From the NCBI GenBank assembly GCA_014894735.1, contig JADBKX010000165.1, positions 1 through 17,006 on the forward strand: a DNA stretch of 17,006 nt. The letters run 5' to 3'. A model generated the notes under the pieces. It was not told where the DNA came from. It made no database searches and worked only from the letters and a program-made list of their open reading frames with translations. Positions 7,101 through 14,628 of the stretch are shown one piece after another. Positions within the stretch are counted from its first letter, which is position 1. Every line of letters starts with the position of its first letter. The position numbers were made by a program, and so were the translations under genes. The DNA is from Candidatus Sediminicultor sextus. Lineage in GTDB: Bacteria > Atribacterota > Phoenicimicrobiia > Phoenicimicrobiales > Phoenicimicrobiaceae.

Positions 7101-7789
7101 CCTTTATGTCAGATGGCACACCAATAGAGATAGTATTGAATCCTTTAGGAGTTCCCTCTCGGATGAACGTGGGGCAAGTTTTAGAAGTACATTTAGGCTG
7201 GGTTGCTAAAACTTTAGGCCTTAGAGTTATAACTCCTATTTTTAACGGCGCAAAAGAAAAGGAAATTGAAGAAGCTTTAATAGAAGCAGGTCTACCCAAA
7301 GACGGCAAAACAATTCTTTATGATGGTAGAACAGGTAGGCCATTTGACCAAAAAGTGACTGTAGGTTACAGCTATATTTTAAAATTAGCTCATTTGGTAG
7401 CTGATAAGATCCATGCTCGTTCTACCGGCCCGTACTCTTTGGTTACCCAACAACCTTTAGGAGGCAAAGCACAGTTTGGAGGCCAAAGATTTGGTGAAAT
7501 GGAAGTTTGGGCTTTAGAAGGATACGGTGCTGCTTACAATCTCCAGGAACTTTTGACTATAAAATCAGATGATGTGCTGGGAAGAATTAAAACTTATGAA
7601 GCTATTGTTAAGGGTGAATGTATCCCTGCCCCCGGCATGCCAGAATCATTTAAAGTTTTAATTAAAGAATTACGCAGTTTAAGTTTAGATGTACGAGTTT
7701 TAGATTCTCAGGATAAAGAAGTAGATCTTAAAGAAGATACCGATTTAAAAGATGAAATTAATGAAAATTTAATGAAAGAAATAACCTAA
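4184..7789 (+). CDS. rpoB: DNA-directed RNA polymerase subunit beta
   Basis: A 1201-residue beta subunit, near the Bacillus-type length and shorter than the E. coli protein. Conserved landmarks are in order: the N-terminal protrusion; the rifampicin-pocket segment around FGSSQLSQFMDQ (500-511) and THKRRLSALGPGG (519-531); CPIETPEGPNIGLI; EGYNFEDAILI; the catalytic-face ISGRHGNKGV (about 952-961); and the C-terminal GGQRFGEMEVWALEGYGAA clamp element. The rifampicin-contact residues Gln504, Asp510, His520, Arg523 and Ser525 are the usual sensitive-type ones. Residues about 287-411 are an insertion discussed separately. The start is GTG with AAAGG 13 nt upstream, a weak site. Confidence 0.98.
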   Translation: MHNKYNRVKDYSKIPELCPIPNLLDIQKESFEDFLQRFVSPDKRKKQGLQEVFIDIFPIQDFTGNLILDFISYSLGECKDSAYGCWEKGGTYSSPLEVKINLISKKTGEIKEQDVFMGELPLMTENGGFVINGAERVIVNQLIRSPGIYFDEEKNENSKSLYKFKIIPNRGSWLEFGFDSSDMIYVRIDKKRKIPATTLLRALGYENNEEIMELFDYEEIIKATLEKDNTSNEKEALIEMFRRLRPSEPPTERNTRQLVYRLLFDPKRYDLAKVGRYKINRKLNFEDRILGKIAAEDIVDPSNNKVIIKAEEKINQKILSAIINLGIDKIKVLNYENETITIFNEKCEALMPIVDKLSEGINEGIIDAIVAEEIINPKTGEVICSTGDKLTIALLYKIKKCKEKIKIKKGPSLTREDIVASLRYLVNLYRGIGYIDDIDHLGNRRIKTVGELLQDQFYIGLSRMERVIRERMTIQPDVSAITPQALINARPLLATIRQFFGSSQLSQFMDQTNPLSEITHKRRLSALGPGGLTRERAGFEVRDVHHTHYGRICPIETPEGPNIGLIGSLCIYARVNELGFIETPYFRVIEGKITNEIVYLSADKEDKYKIAQINIKIDKDKKISQNDVPCRFRGDIIECLPDEIDFIDVSTKQIASISASLIPFLEHDDANRALMGTNMQRQSVPLIKPEVPLVGTGMENKVAVDSGAVIISQDDGLVKEVSADKIIIKNTENIQKEYILKKFVRSNQGTCINQMPLVEEGMIVKKGDVLADGPLTSEGLLSLGRNVLIAYMPWEGYNFEDAILISEKLVREDTFTSIHISEQECVARDTKLGPEEITCDIPNIGEGSLSNLDEKGIVRIGAEVESGDILVGKVTPKGETDLGPEERLLRAIFGEKAREIRDTSLRIPHGEKGKVIGVKVFSRENNDDLPPGVNQLVKVFIAQKRKISEGDKISGRHGNKGVIAKILSEADMPFMSDGTPIEIVLNPLGVPSRMNVGQVLEVHLGWVAKTLGLRVITPIFNGAKEKEIEEALIEAGLPKDGKTILYDGRTGRPFDQKVTVGYSYILKLAHLVADKIHARSTGPYSLVTQQPLGGKAQFGGQRFGEMEVWALEGYGAAYNLQELLTIKSDDVLGRIKTYEAIVKGECIPAPGMPESFKVLIKELRSLSLDVRVLDSQDKEVDLKEDTDLKDEINENLMKEIT
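5042..5416 (+). other. Insertion in beta with two DP-x-TGEV modules
   Basis: Residues about 287-411 replace the short link found in E. coli beta between GRYKINRKL and the DIVASLRYLV helix. Bacillus-type beta also carries an insertion here with one recognisable LVDPETGEI motif. This one shows two units: GKIAAEDIVDP (291-301), ending in IDKIKVL, and AIVAEEIINPKTGEV (368-382), ending in KIKIKKG. The first is nearly identical to GKIAALDILDP in the beta' insertion. Confidence 0.75.
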
Positions 7790-7791
7790 AA

Positions 7792-8047
7792 ACAGTGAAT
7801 AATATATAGTATATAGTGAATAGTAATAAAATGAAAAATTAAAAACGCAAAATGCAAAACTATAACTTAAAATTAAAAATTGAGAGAAAAAGTTTTGAGT
7901 TTTGAATTATGGTTTTTCGCTTTTAGCTTTAAGTTTTTAATTTAATTAAAACAAGTATCTTATTAATCTAAAACTATACGCTAAGCACTACCCGCTATAC
8001 GCAAAGCTATATATTAATGACTATTCACTATTGACTAATACCTAAAA
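7792..8047. repeat. rpoB-rpoC spacer built of degenerate heptamer arrays
   Basis: Nearly the whole 273-nt gap reads as 7-bp units. 7792-7826 is ACAGTGA, ATAATAT, ATAGTAT, ATAGTGA, ATAGTAA, with AGT in fixed phase. About 7843-7945 is A-rich and then T-rich units such as AGTTTTG twice, GCTTTTA and GCTTTAA. 7971-8047 is AAACTAT, ACGCTAA, GCACTAC, CCGCTAT, ACGCAAA and then ACTATTC, ACTATTG, ACTAATA. ACTATTC is the reverse complement of GAATAGT seen elsewhere. No promoter or terminator is obvious. Confidence 0.8.
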
Positions 8048-8062
8048 TAGGGGGTAATTATA

Positions 8063-11000
8063 TTGACAATTTTGAGGAGTTTTAACTCGATCAAAATCGG
8101 ACTGGCTTCGCCAGAGCAAGTAAAAAAATGGTCTAATGGTGAAGTTAAAAAACCTGAAACTATCAATTATAGAACTTTAAGACCAGAGAAAGATGGTTTA
8201 TTTTGTGAAAGAATATTCGGACCAGTTAAAGATTGGGAATGTAGCTGTGGAAAATACAAAAGGATAAGATATAAAGGTGTTATTTGTGATAGATGTGGAG
8301 TCGAAGTTACTAAATCTATCACTAGAAGGGAGAGAATGGGGCATATTAAATTAGCTTCCCCTGTTTCCCATGTTTGGTATTTTAAGGCTATACCCAGTCC
8401 TTTATCTCTACTTTTAGACATATCTCCTCGTAACTTAGAAAAGATATTATACTATGCTCCAGACCGAAGAAGAGAGCAGTTATTTGAAGTTATTGAGAAA
8501 GGCGAGACGGATTTAGAAAAAGGAGATATAATTTTAGAAGCAGAATGCCGTATTCATAAAAAGTATAATGAAAAATTTAATGCTGAGCCGGGTTATAATA
8601 TTAATAAAGTAAAAATATTTTCTCATAAAATTGGTGATGTAATTTCAGAGGAAGAGGATCAGGATCTGCAGAAAATATTTGGTAAAATTTTCTATCAAAA
8701 GGAATTATTGTTCCCTATAAGTCAAGAGGAAGAATCTGAAGGTGAAAAAGAAAAAGAAGAGCTTGAAGAAGGGATTAAAGAAGTTAAAGAAGAAGAGGTA
8801 GAAAATAAAGAGACCCAATATCGAATTACTAAAATTGATGGCTTAATTTCTGAGACCAACTTAAAAAGGCTAGAGGAAGAAAAAAACTTATCCTTGCGGG
8901 CAAAATTAGCCACTCAAAACATTGAAGAGTCTTGTTACATAGTGATACACCCCGGTAATACTTCTCACAAAAGAGGAGAAATAATTTTAGAAATAGAAAA
9001 ACTCCTTCTAAGTAATTATGATCCCGAATTTAAAGCTGGGATAGGTGCAGAAGCAATTAAAGAGTTATTGAAAGAAGTAACCTTAGATAAGTTAACTCTG
9101 GAACTTCGCGAAGAATTAAAAAAAACTAGCGGCCAAAAAACGAAAAAGATTATTAAAAGATTGCAGATAGTTGAAGCATTTCGTAAATCTAATTGCAAAC
9201 CTGAGTGGATGATATTAGAAATAATTCCAGTTATTCCTCCAGACTTAAGGCCTATGGTGCAATTGGAGGGAGGGCGTTTTGCCACTTCAGATTTGAATGA
9301 CCTGTATAGGAGAGTTATAAATCGGAATAATAGATTAAAAAGATTATTAGAATTAGGGGCACCGGAAATTATTATTAAAAATGAAAAGCGAATGTTACAG
9401 GAAGCGGTTGATGCTTTGATAGACAACGGCAGGAGAGGGCGAGCAGTGCTTGGCACCGGGAATAGACCCCTTAAATCGTTAAGTGATATGTTAAAAGGTA
9501 AGAAAGGTAGATTTAGACAGAACCTTTTAGGTAAAAGAGTGGATTATTCAGGAAGATCGGTAATTGTAGTAGGTCCTAATTTAAAATTTTACCAATGCGG
9601 ATTACCCAAAAAGATGGCCTTAGAGCTATTCAAGCCATATGTAATGAGAGAATTGGTAGCTCAGGATTTGGCTCATAATATCAAAACTGCCAAAAAAATA
9701 GTAGAGAAAGGCAAGCCGGAAGTCTGGAGTATATTAAAGGATATTGTAGAAGATCGTCCTATCTTACTAAATCGGGCACCGACATTACATCGTTTAGGTA
9801 TTCAGGCTTTTAAACCAGTTTTGGTGGAAGGAAATGCAATACAAATTCATCCTTTAGTTTGCGCAGCTTTTAATGCAGATTTTGACGGCGATCAGATGGC
9901 AGTTCATATACCTCTTTCGCCGGAAGCTCAAGCTGAAGCAGAAATTTTAATGCTATCTTCGAATAATATACTCTCTCCAGCTAATGGTTTACCTATAGCT
10001 TTACCTAGCCAGGATATAATTTTAGGTTGTTATTATCTAACTATGCGGGAAAGTGGACAAAAAGGTGAGGGAAAAATATTTGGTAATTTTAATGAGGTAA
10101 TAAGGGTTTATGAGGATGGTTTTATTGGCTTACATGCTGAAATTAAGTGTAGAATAAATAACTCCTTAAAAAGCACAACAGCTGGCAGGATTATTTTTAA
10201 CGAAATTTTCCCTGATGATATGGATTTTATCAATTTAACCATAACCAAAAAATCCTCAGAAAAAATTATATCTTTTGTTTACCGAAAATATGGAAAAGAA
10301 ATAACTGTGGATATTTTAGATAAGATTAAAAAATTAGGCTTTAATTTTGCTACTTCTTCCGGGATTTCTATAGGGATAGCAGATTTAGAAATACCTTCCC
10401 AGAAGGATGAGATATTAGAAGTAGCCGAAAAGGAAGTAGATAAAATTCAAGAACAATATAATTACGGATTAATTATGGAGGATGAGAGAGAACAGAAAAT
10501 TGTAAACGCCTGGACTAAAGCTGCTGATGACGTAGTTGATGCTATTTTAAAGAATTTAAGCAAATTTAATCCTTTATATATTATGGCTGATTCTGGAGCT
10601 CGAGGAAGTAAACGACAGATTGGTCAATTAGCTGGGATGAGGGGTTTAATGGCTGATCCTTCGGGAAAGATTATTGAATTCCCTATTAGATCTAATTTTA
10701 GAGACGGCTTGTCAGTGTTAGAATATTTTATTTCTACCCATGGAGCTCGAAAAGGGTTAGCAGACACTGCTCTTAGAACTTCAAAATCAGGATATTTAAC
10801 CAGAAGATTGGTTGATGTAGCTCAAGATGCAATTATCAGAGAAGAAGACTGTGGCACATCTGACGGAATAATTATCAGGGCTTTTCAAGATGATGGTAAT
10901 ATAATTGAGACTTTAGAAGAAAGGTTGGTAGGTCGGATAACTCAAGAAGAAGTAATAGATCCCAAGACCGGTGAAGTATTCGTTGGGTTAGGAGAAGAAA

Positions 11001-13135
11001 TTGACGAAATAAGTGCTAAAAAGATTTCGGAAGCGGGGATAAAAGAGGTTAAAGTTAGATCGGTTTTAACCTGCAGAGCAGAACATGGGTTATGTGCTAA
11101 ATGTTACGGTAAAGATATGGCTAGTGGAAAATTAGTAAATATCGGAGAAGCCGTAGGAGTTATTGCAGCTCAATCTATTGGAGAACCAGGGACACAATTA
11201 ACTTTAAGGACTTTTCATACAGGAGGAGTCAAAATAACCGGTGAAGATATTACCTTGGGACTTCCACGAGTGGAACAACTTTTTGAGGTGAGAAAGCCAA
11301 AAAAACAGGCCGTGATAAGTGAAATAAATGGAACAGTAGAGGAAATTATTACTGAGAACAATTATAAGAAGCAGGTAGTAATTATTCCTGAAACATCACA
11401 AGAGAATAAAGATTCTAATGGGGAAAAGAAAAAAATCTATAATATTCCCCCTGAATTAAGACTAACAGTAGAAAAGGGACAAAAGATTAGCGCCGGAGAA
11501 AGGTTGACTGTCGGGTTTATTGATCCCCATGATATTTTAAAGATTCAGGGAATTAAGGCAGTTCAAGAATATTTATTAAAAGAAATACAAGCAGTATATA
11601 GATCACAAGGCGTTAAAATCAGTGATAAACATATCGAGACAATCATTCGTCAAATTGCTCGTTTAAATATGATTTATGTGAGATCAGCTCGTGATTCCGA
11701 GTTGTTATCTGGGGAATTAGTATATGTATCAGATTTTGAAAAGGCTAACAAAAAGGTAGTAGAAAAAAATGAAAAAATTAGCAAGAAGAACAGAGAATTA
11801 TTAGAGAATAAAAAAACTATCTTTTCATTGGTAAATGTTAAAACAGGTGAGGTAATAGTTAAAGAAGGAGAAGTTATTACTAATAAAGTTATACCTAAAA
11901 TTGAAGCCAGCGATTTTACTACATTGATAGTTGAAGGGCAAGAAAATAAACAATTTACTATTGTTAAAGGAGAAAATTCCTTTATAGAAAGAATAACTGG
12001 TAATATTTTGGTTGGCGGGATTACAGATAATATTCAAGAAGACAACACTGAAACAGATAATCTACGTGGTTCTAAGATAAAATTTAATGAGATCATTAGC
12101 AAAGAAATGGGAGTAGAAATTGTTAATAGTGATATTAGAGTAATAAGTTGTGCTACGCCAGATATTTACGAAAAGATAGAAGACAGGATTATTTCCGCAG
12201 ATATTATTAATCCAGAAGATTCTCAAGTTTTAGTGAGTGCGAACAAGCAACTCACTTCTAGAGAAGTGGATAAGATCATAAAAACCAAGGTAGATAGAAT
12301 AAAGGTATGGAAAGAAATTAAGGAGATATCCGTAAGAGACGGGCTGATCAAATCAATTAAAGATGAAATTATTGGCCGACCCATTGGCGAAGATATTAAA
12401 GATCCAGTTAGCGGAAATATTATCGCAGCCAAGGATCAAATAATAAGTAAGAATTTAATTAAAAAAATATTATTATATAAATTAAGTGAGTTACCATTGG
12501 AAGACGGAAGATATTTTTCTTTAGAAGGCAGAACTTTAGAATTCCTTTACGACAATGCAGTAGGTAAAATTGCTGCTTTAGATATTTTGGATCCGGAAAC
12601 AGGCGAAGTTATAATTAGTGGAGGTAAAAAGATAACCAGGAACCATGCTACAGAAATTTGCATTAGACATTTGGATTTAATAAAAGTAAGAGCAAACAAT
12701 AAGACCGCATGTGTTAATATAATTGAAAATGTAGGATTTATTAGAAGGAAGAAGTTTGTAGCAGTAGGAATGCCCATAATCCAAGGTATTACTCAAGCCT
12801 CCCTTTCTACTGAAAGTTTTCTGTCTGCCGCATCATTTCAGAGAACCACACATGTTTTAACTAATGCTTCTATCAAGGGGAAGGTAGATAAACTTTATGG
12901 TTTAAAGGAAAATGTTATTATTGGTAACATAATACCCGCAGGGACAGGTTTAAATAAATACGCAAGAATAGAAGTTGATTACTCACATGAGGAAGAAGAA
13001 AAAGTGGAAGAAATATTTAAAGAGGCAGAAGGAGAGCAGAGAGAAAAGAAGATAGATATATTTAGAGAAGAAGATGAAGATAGTAAAGAGAAAATGTCAG
13101 ACCATACAACAGATCAAGAACAGGAGCTTAATTAG
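8063..13135 (+). CDS. rpoC: DNA-directed RNA polymerase subunit beta', enlarged
   Basis: A 1690-residue, unsplit beta' (E. coli 1407, Bacillus about 1200). The N-terminal zinc ribbon has Cys60, Cys62, Cys75 and Cys78. The catalytic NADFDGDQM is at 604-612, with the Mg-binding Asp606, Asp608 and Asp610. The second zinc site has Cys930, Cys1004, Cys1011 and Cys1014. The trigger loop (TFHTGG, 1050-1055) continues straight into ITLGLPRVEQLFE, so the proteobacterial SI3 insertion is absent. Extra material is an acidic linker (about 222-250), an insertion of about 340 residues (about 1230-1573) just before the conserved GITQASLSTESF switch region, and an acidic C-terminal tail (about 1640-1690). 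The start is TTG with AGGGGGT upstream at good spacing. Confidence 0.98.
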   Translation: MTILRSFNSIKIGLASPEQVKKWSNGEVKKPETINYRTLRPEKDGLFCERIFGPVKDWECSCGKYKRIRYKGVICDRCGVEVTKSITRRERMGHIKLASPVSHVWYFKAIPSPLSLLLDISPRNLEKILYYAPDRRREQLFEVIEKGETDLEKGDIILEAECRIHKKYNEKFNAEPGYNINKVKIFSHKIGDVISEEEDQDLQKIFGKIFYQKELLFPISQEEESEGEKEKEELEEGIKEVKEEEVENKETQYRITKIDGLISETNLKRLEEEKNLSLRAKLATQNIEESCYIVIHPGNTSHKRGEIILEIEKLLLSNYDPEFKAGIGAEAIKELLKEVTLDKLTLELREELKKTSGQKTKKIIKRLQIVEAFRKSNCKPEWMILEIIPVIPPDLRPMVQLEGGRFATSDLNDLYRRVINRNNRLKRLLELGAPEIIIKNEKRMLQEAVDALIDNGRRGRAVLGTGNRPLKSLSDMLKGKKGRFRQNLLGKRVDYSGRSVIVVGPNLKFYQCGLPKKMALELFKPYVMRELVAQDLAHNIKTAKKIVEKGKPEVWSILKDIVEDRPILLNRAPTLHRLGIQAFKPVLVEGNAIQIHPLVCAAFNADFDGDQMAVHIPLSPEAQAEAEILMLSSNNILSPANGLPIALPSQDIILGCYYLTMRESGQKGEGKIFGNFNEVIRVYEDGFIGLHAEIKCRINNSLKSTTAGRIIFNEIFPDDMDFINLTITKKSSEKIISFVYRKYGKEITVDILDKIKKLGFNFATSSGISIGIADLEIPSQKDEILEVAEKEVDKIQEQYNYGLIMEDEREQKIVNAWTKAADDVVDAILKNLSKFNPLYIMADSGARGSKRQIGQLAGMRGLMADPSGKIIEFPIRSNFRDGLSVLEYFISTHGARKGLADTALRTSKSGYLTRRLVDVAQDAIIREEDCGTSDGIIIRAFQDDGNIIETLEERLVGRITQEEVIDPKTGEVFVGLGEEIDEISAKKISEAGIKEVKVRSVLTCRAEHGLCAKCYGKDMASGKLVNIGEAVGVIAAQSIGEPGTQLTLRTFHTGGVKITGEDITLGLPRVEQLFEVRKPKKQAVISEINGTVEEIITENNYKKQVVIIPETSQENKDSNGEKKKIYNIPPELRLTVEKGQKISAGERLTVGFIDPHDILKIQGIKAVQEYLLKEIQAVYRSQGVKISDKHIETIIRQIARLNMIYVRSARDSELLSGELVYVSDFEKANKKVVEKNEKISKKNRELLENKKTIFSLVNVKTGEVIVKEGEVITNKVIPKIEASDFTTLIVEGQENKQFTIVKGENSFIERITGNILVGGITDNIQEDNTETDNLRGSKIKFNEIISKEMGVEIVNSDIRVISCATPDIYEKIEDRIISADIINPEDSQVLVSANKQLTSREVDKIIKTKVDRIKVWKEIKEISVRDGLIKSIKDEIIGRPIGEDIKDPVSGNIIAAKDQIISKNLIKKILLYKLSELPLEDGRYFSLEGRTLEFLYDNAVGKIAALDILDPETGEVIISGGKKITRNHATEICIRHLDLIKVRANNKTACVNIIENVGFIRRKKFVAVGMPIIQGITQASLSTESFLSAASFQRTTHVLTNASIKGKVDKLYGLKENVIIGNIIPAGTGLNKYARIEVDYSHEEEEKVEEIFKEAEGEQREKKIDIFREEDEDSKEKMSDHTTDQEQELN
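11750..12781 (+). other. Large C-terminal insertion in beta' made of repeated modules
   Basis: In Bacillus beta' only about 15 residues separate the EANKKV helix from GITKASL; here about 340 do. Module-like units start at about 1253 (NVKTGEVIV), 1374 (ISADIINPEDSQVLVS), 1434 (GRPIGEDIKDPVSGNII) and 1498 (GKIAALDILDPETGEVI). Three end in a helix plus a hydrophobic strand (IKVW, LSELPL, IKVR). They resemble the conserved beta' segment GRITQEEVIDPKTGEV (957-972) that precedes the second zinc site. Frame is intact throughout. Confidence 0.8.
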
Positions 13136-13136
13136 T

Positions 13137-13185
13137 CGTTAGCTTTAAATACAGGTTGCCAGTTGGCCGTTTTCGGTTAACAGTT
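13137..13185. repeat. CGTTAGC plus five-fold GTT array with 7-bp period
   Basis: CGTTAGC (13137-13143) starts 1 nt after the rpoC stop, and the TAG stop itself lies in the TTAGTCGTTAG word. Then GTT recurs at 13155, 13162, 13169, 13176 and 13183, exactly 7 bp apart, while the intervening bases vary. Confidence 0.85.
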
Positions 13186-13251
13186 ATAATGATACAGCTA
13201 AAAAGTTTAAGCTAAAATCGAAAAACTGTAATTATTATTTAAGAATTCAAG

Positions 13252-13414
13252 AGTCAGTAGTCAGAAGAATATAGAATAATTTAACAAATAATATAACTTT
13301 GTAATCTAAAATGATTCTGAATACTGGATTCTGTCTCCTGGCTTCTATCTTATCTACGAGATACGAATATAGTTTTGTGCTTTATTACTAAATACTATTC
13401 AATATATACTAATT
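13252..13414. repeat. Degenerate heptamer arrays in the rpoC-rpsL spacer
   Basis: AGTCA occurs at 13252 and 13259. CTG/CTA occurs at 13317, 13324, 13331, 13338 and 13345, all 7 bp apart. TACGAGA-TACGAAT is at 13355-13368. ACTAAAT, ACTATTC, AATATAT and ACTAATT run from 13387 to 13414. Together with the preceding array these fill most of the 368-nt gap; I see no gene and no clear terminator in it. Confidence 0.8.
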
Positions 13415-13418
13415 TAGC

Positions 13419-13447
13419 TTGACATCAAATACTGATGCTGTTAAAAT
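13419..13447 (+). promoter_or_regulatory. Sigma70-type promoter for rpsL-rpsG-fusA
   Basis: A consensus -35 TTGACA (13419-13424) lies exactly 17 bp from TAAAAT (13442-13447), a 5-of-6 match to the -10 box. Initiation would fall about 45-50 nt upstream of the rpsL start. It begins immediately after the heptamer region and is the best promoter in the window, so the str genes can be transcribed independently of rpoBC. Confidence 0.75.
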
Positions 13448-13503
13448 ATAAAAGTATTTTTATTTATAGAATGCTGATAAATTTAGACAAAGGAAGGTGA
13501 GAT

Positions 13504-13887
13504 ATGCCTACCATAAACCAATTAGTAAGAAAAGGTAGAAAAAAGGTCTTTAAAAAATCTGATACTCCATCTTTGCAGGGCAGCCCTTTAAAAAGAGGGG
13601 TATGCACCAGAGTTTGGACTATAACTCCCAAGAAACCTAATTCCGCCTTAAGAAAAGTAACTCGAGTAAGATTAACTAATAATATGGAGGTTACTGCATA
13701 TATTCCCGGAATAGGGCATAATCTTCAAGAACATTCTATTGTGCTCTTAAGAGGTGGAAGGGTAAAAGATTTACCAGGAGTTAGATATCATATTGTCAGA
13801 GGAGTTATGGATACTACTGGAGTAGAAAATAGAATGCAAGGGCGTTCAAGATATGGATCTAAAAGACAGAAGAAGACAAGTAAGTAA
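13504..13887 (+). CDS. rpsL: Small-subunit ribosomal protein uS12
   Basis: A 127-residue protein with the bacterial uS12 pattern from MPTINQLVRKGR onward. It lines the decoding centre of the 30S subunit. The loop TPKKPNSALRK (41-51) has the wild-type Lys43, and VKDLPGVRYH (87-96) has Lys88 and the conserved Asp89 that is methylthiolated in some bacteria (counting Met1). The streptomycin-sensitive residues are therefore intact. AGGAAGGTGAG lies just upstream of the ATG. It is first in the str cluster, with rpsG next after 183 nt. Confidence 0.98.
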   Translation: MPTINQLVRKGRKKVFKKSDTPSLQGSPLKRGVCTRVWTITPKKPNSALRKVTRVRLTNNMEVTAYIPGIGHNLQEHSIVLLRGGRVKDLPGVRYHIVRGVMDTTGVENRMQGRSRYGSKRQKKTSK

Positions 13888-13893
13888 TAAGTA

Positions 13894-13942
13894 AGTCGCT
13901 AGTGAATAGTATTTAGTTAACCGGTTATCCGGTTTGCCAGTT
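13894..13942. repeat. 17-bp word copy followed by an 8-bp-period GTT array
   Basis: AGTCGCTAGTGAATAGT (13894-13910), one mismatch from the copies at 5 and 1311, starts 6 nt after the rpsL stop. AGT recurs at 13894, 13901, 13908 and 13915 (7 bp). The pattern then switches to an 8-bp period: AGTTAACC, GGTTATCC, GGTTTGCC, AGTTAAAT. Confidence 0.85.
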
Positions 13943-14020
13943 AAATTAATTCTTAAATTTTTAATTTTTGGTTTATAGTTTTTAGACAAAAAAAATCGGA
14001 TACTGGGTTATATTTCTTAA

Positions 14021-14048
14021 CGATATACGATATACTATATACTAATTT
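14021..14048. repeat. Tandem CGATATA-CGATATA-CTATATA-CTAATTT
   Basis: Four consecutive 7-bp units, the first two identical to the rplJ-rplL array, ending about 10 nt before the rpsG Shine-Dalgarno (GAGGTGG). A further T-rich stretch at about 13950-13985 (ATTTTTA, ATTTTTG, GTTTATA, GTTTTTA) also reads in sevens. Confidence 0.85.
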
Positions 14049-14070
14049 AAAAAGATAGAGGTGGTAAATA

Positions 14071-14541
14071 ATGTCCAGGAGAAGAAGGGCAGTAAAGAGA
14101 ATAAATATACCAGATCCTGTATATCACGATAAAAACGTAGCAACTTTTATAAACAAGCTAATGTATGATGGTAAAAAAAGCATAGCGGAAGCAATTTTTT
14201 ATCGGGCTTTAGATATAGCTGCTAAGAAAACAAAAAAGGAACCCTTGGAAGTATTTAATCAAGCTTTACAGAATGTTATACCAGTATTAGAGGTAAAATC
14301 AAGAAGGGTTGGAGGAGCCAGTTATCAGATCCCGGTTGAAGTAAGTCCGGATAGAAGAATAACTTTAGGGATGAGATGGATAATTAATTTTGCCAGACAA
14401 AAAACAGGTAAGCCGATGCATGAAAAATTATCCTTAGAGTTAACAGATGCAGCGAATGGTGTCGGAGCAGCTGTTAAAAAGAAAGAAGATACTCATAAGA
14501 TGGCAGAAGCAAACAAAGCATTTGCTCATTACAGGTGGTAA
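14071..14541 (+). CDS. rpsG: Small-subunit ribosomal protein uS7
   Basis: A 156-residue protein of typical length. It nucleates assembly of the 30S head and lies near the E site. The start MSRRRRAVKR is basic as usual. The beta-hairpin region VLEVKSRRVGGASYQIPVEV (about 72-91), the RRITLGMRWI helix and the C-terminal AHYRW ending all match bacterial uS7. GAGGTGG upstream of the ATG is a good ribosome-binding site. It lies between rpsL and fusA as in most str operons. I could not identify an S7-binding control site. Confidence 0.98.
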   Translation: MSRRRRAVKRINIPDPVYHDKNVATFINKLMYDGKKSIAEAIFYRALDIAAKKTKKEPLEVFNQALQNVIPVLEVKSRRVGGASYQIPVEVSPDRRITLGMRWIINFARQKTGKPMHEKLSLELTDAANGVGAAVKKKEDTHKMAEANKAFAHYRW

Positions 14542-14548
14542 ATAAAAT

Positions 14549-14595
14549 AGTCGTTAGCGAATAGTATCGTATCGCGTATTGCGTATTGCGTGAAG
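14549..14595. repeat. 17-bp word copy plus CGTATTG array
   Basis: AGTCGTTAGCGAATAGT (14549-14565), one mismatch from positions 5-21, starts 7 nt after the rpsG stop. ATCGTAT follows, then CGTATTG at 14575-14581 and again at 14582-14588, then CGTGAAG, all in 7-bp register. Confidence 0.85.
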
Positions 14596-14628
14596 AAAAC
14601 CAGAATTCAGCAGTAAAAATGCGATATA

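Noticed and set aside
12785..12900. TTHVL instead of TTRVL in the beta' switch region as an abnormal substitution
   Set aside because: From memory some other bacterial beta' proteins, Thermus among them, also have His at this place, so it is not clearly unusual.
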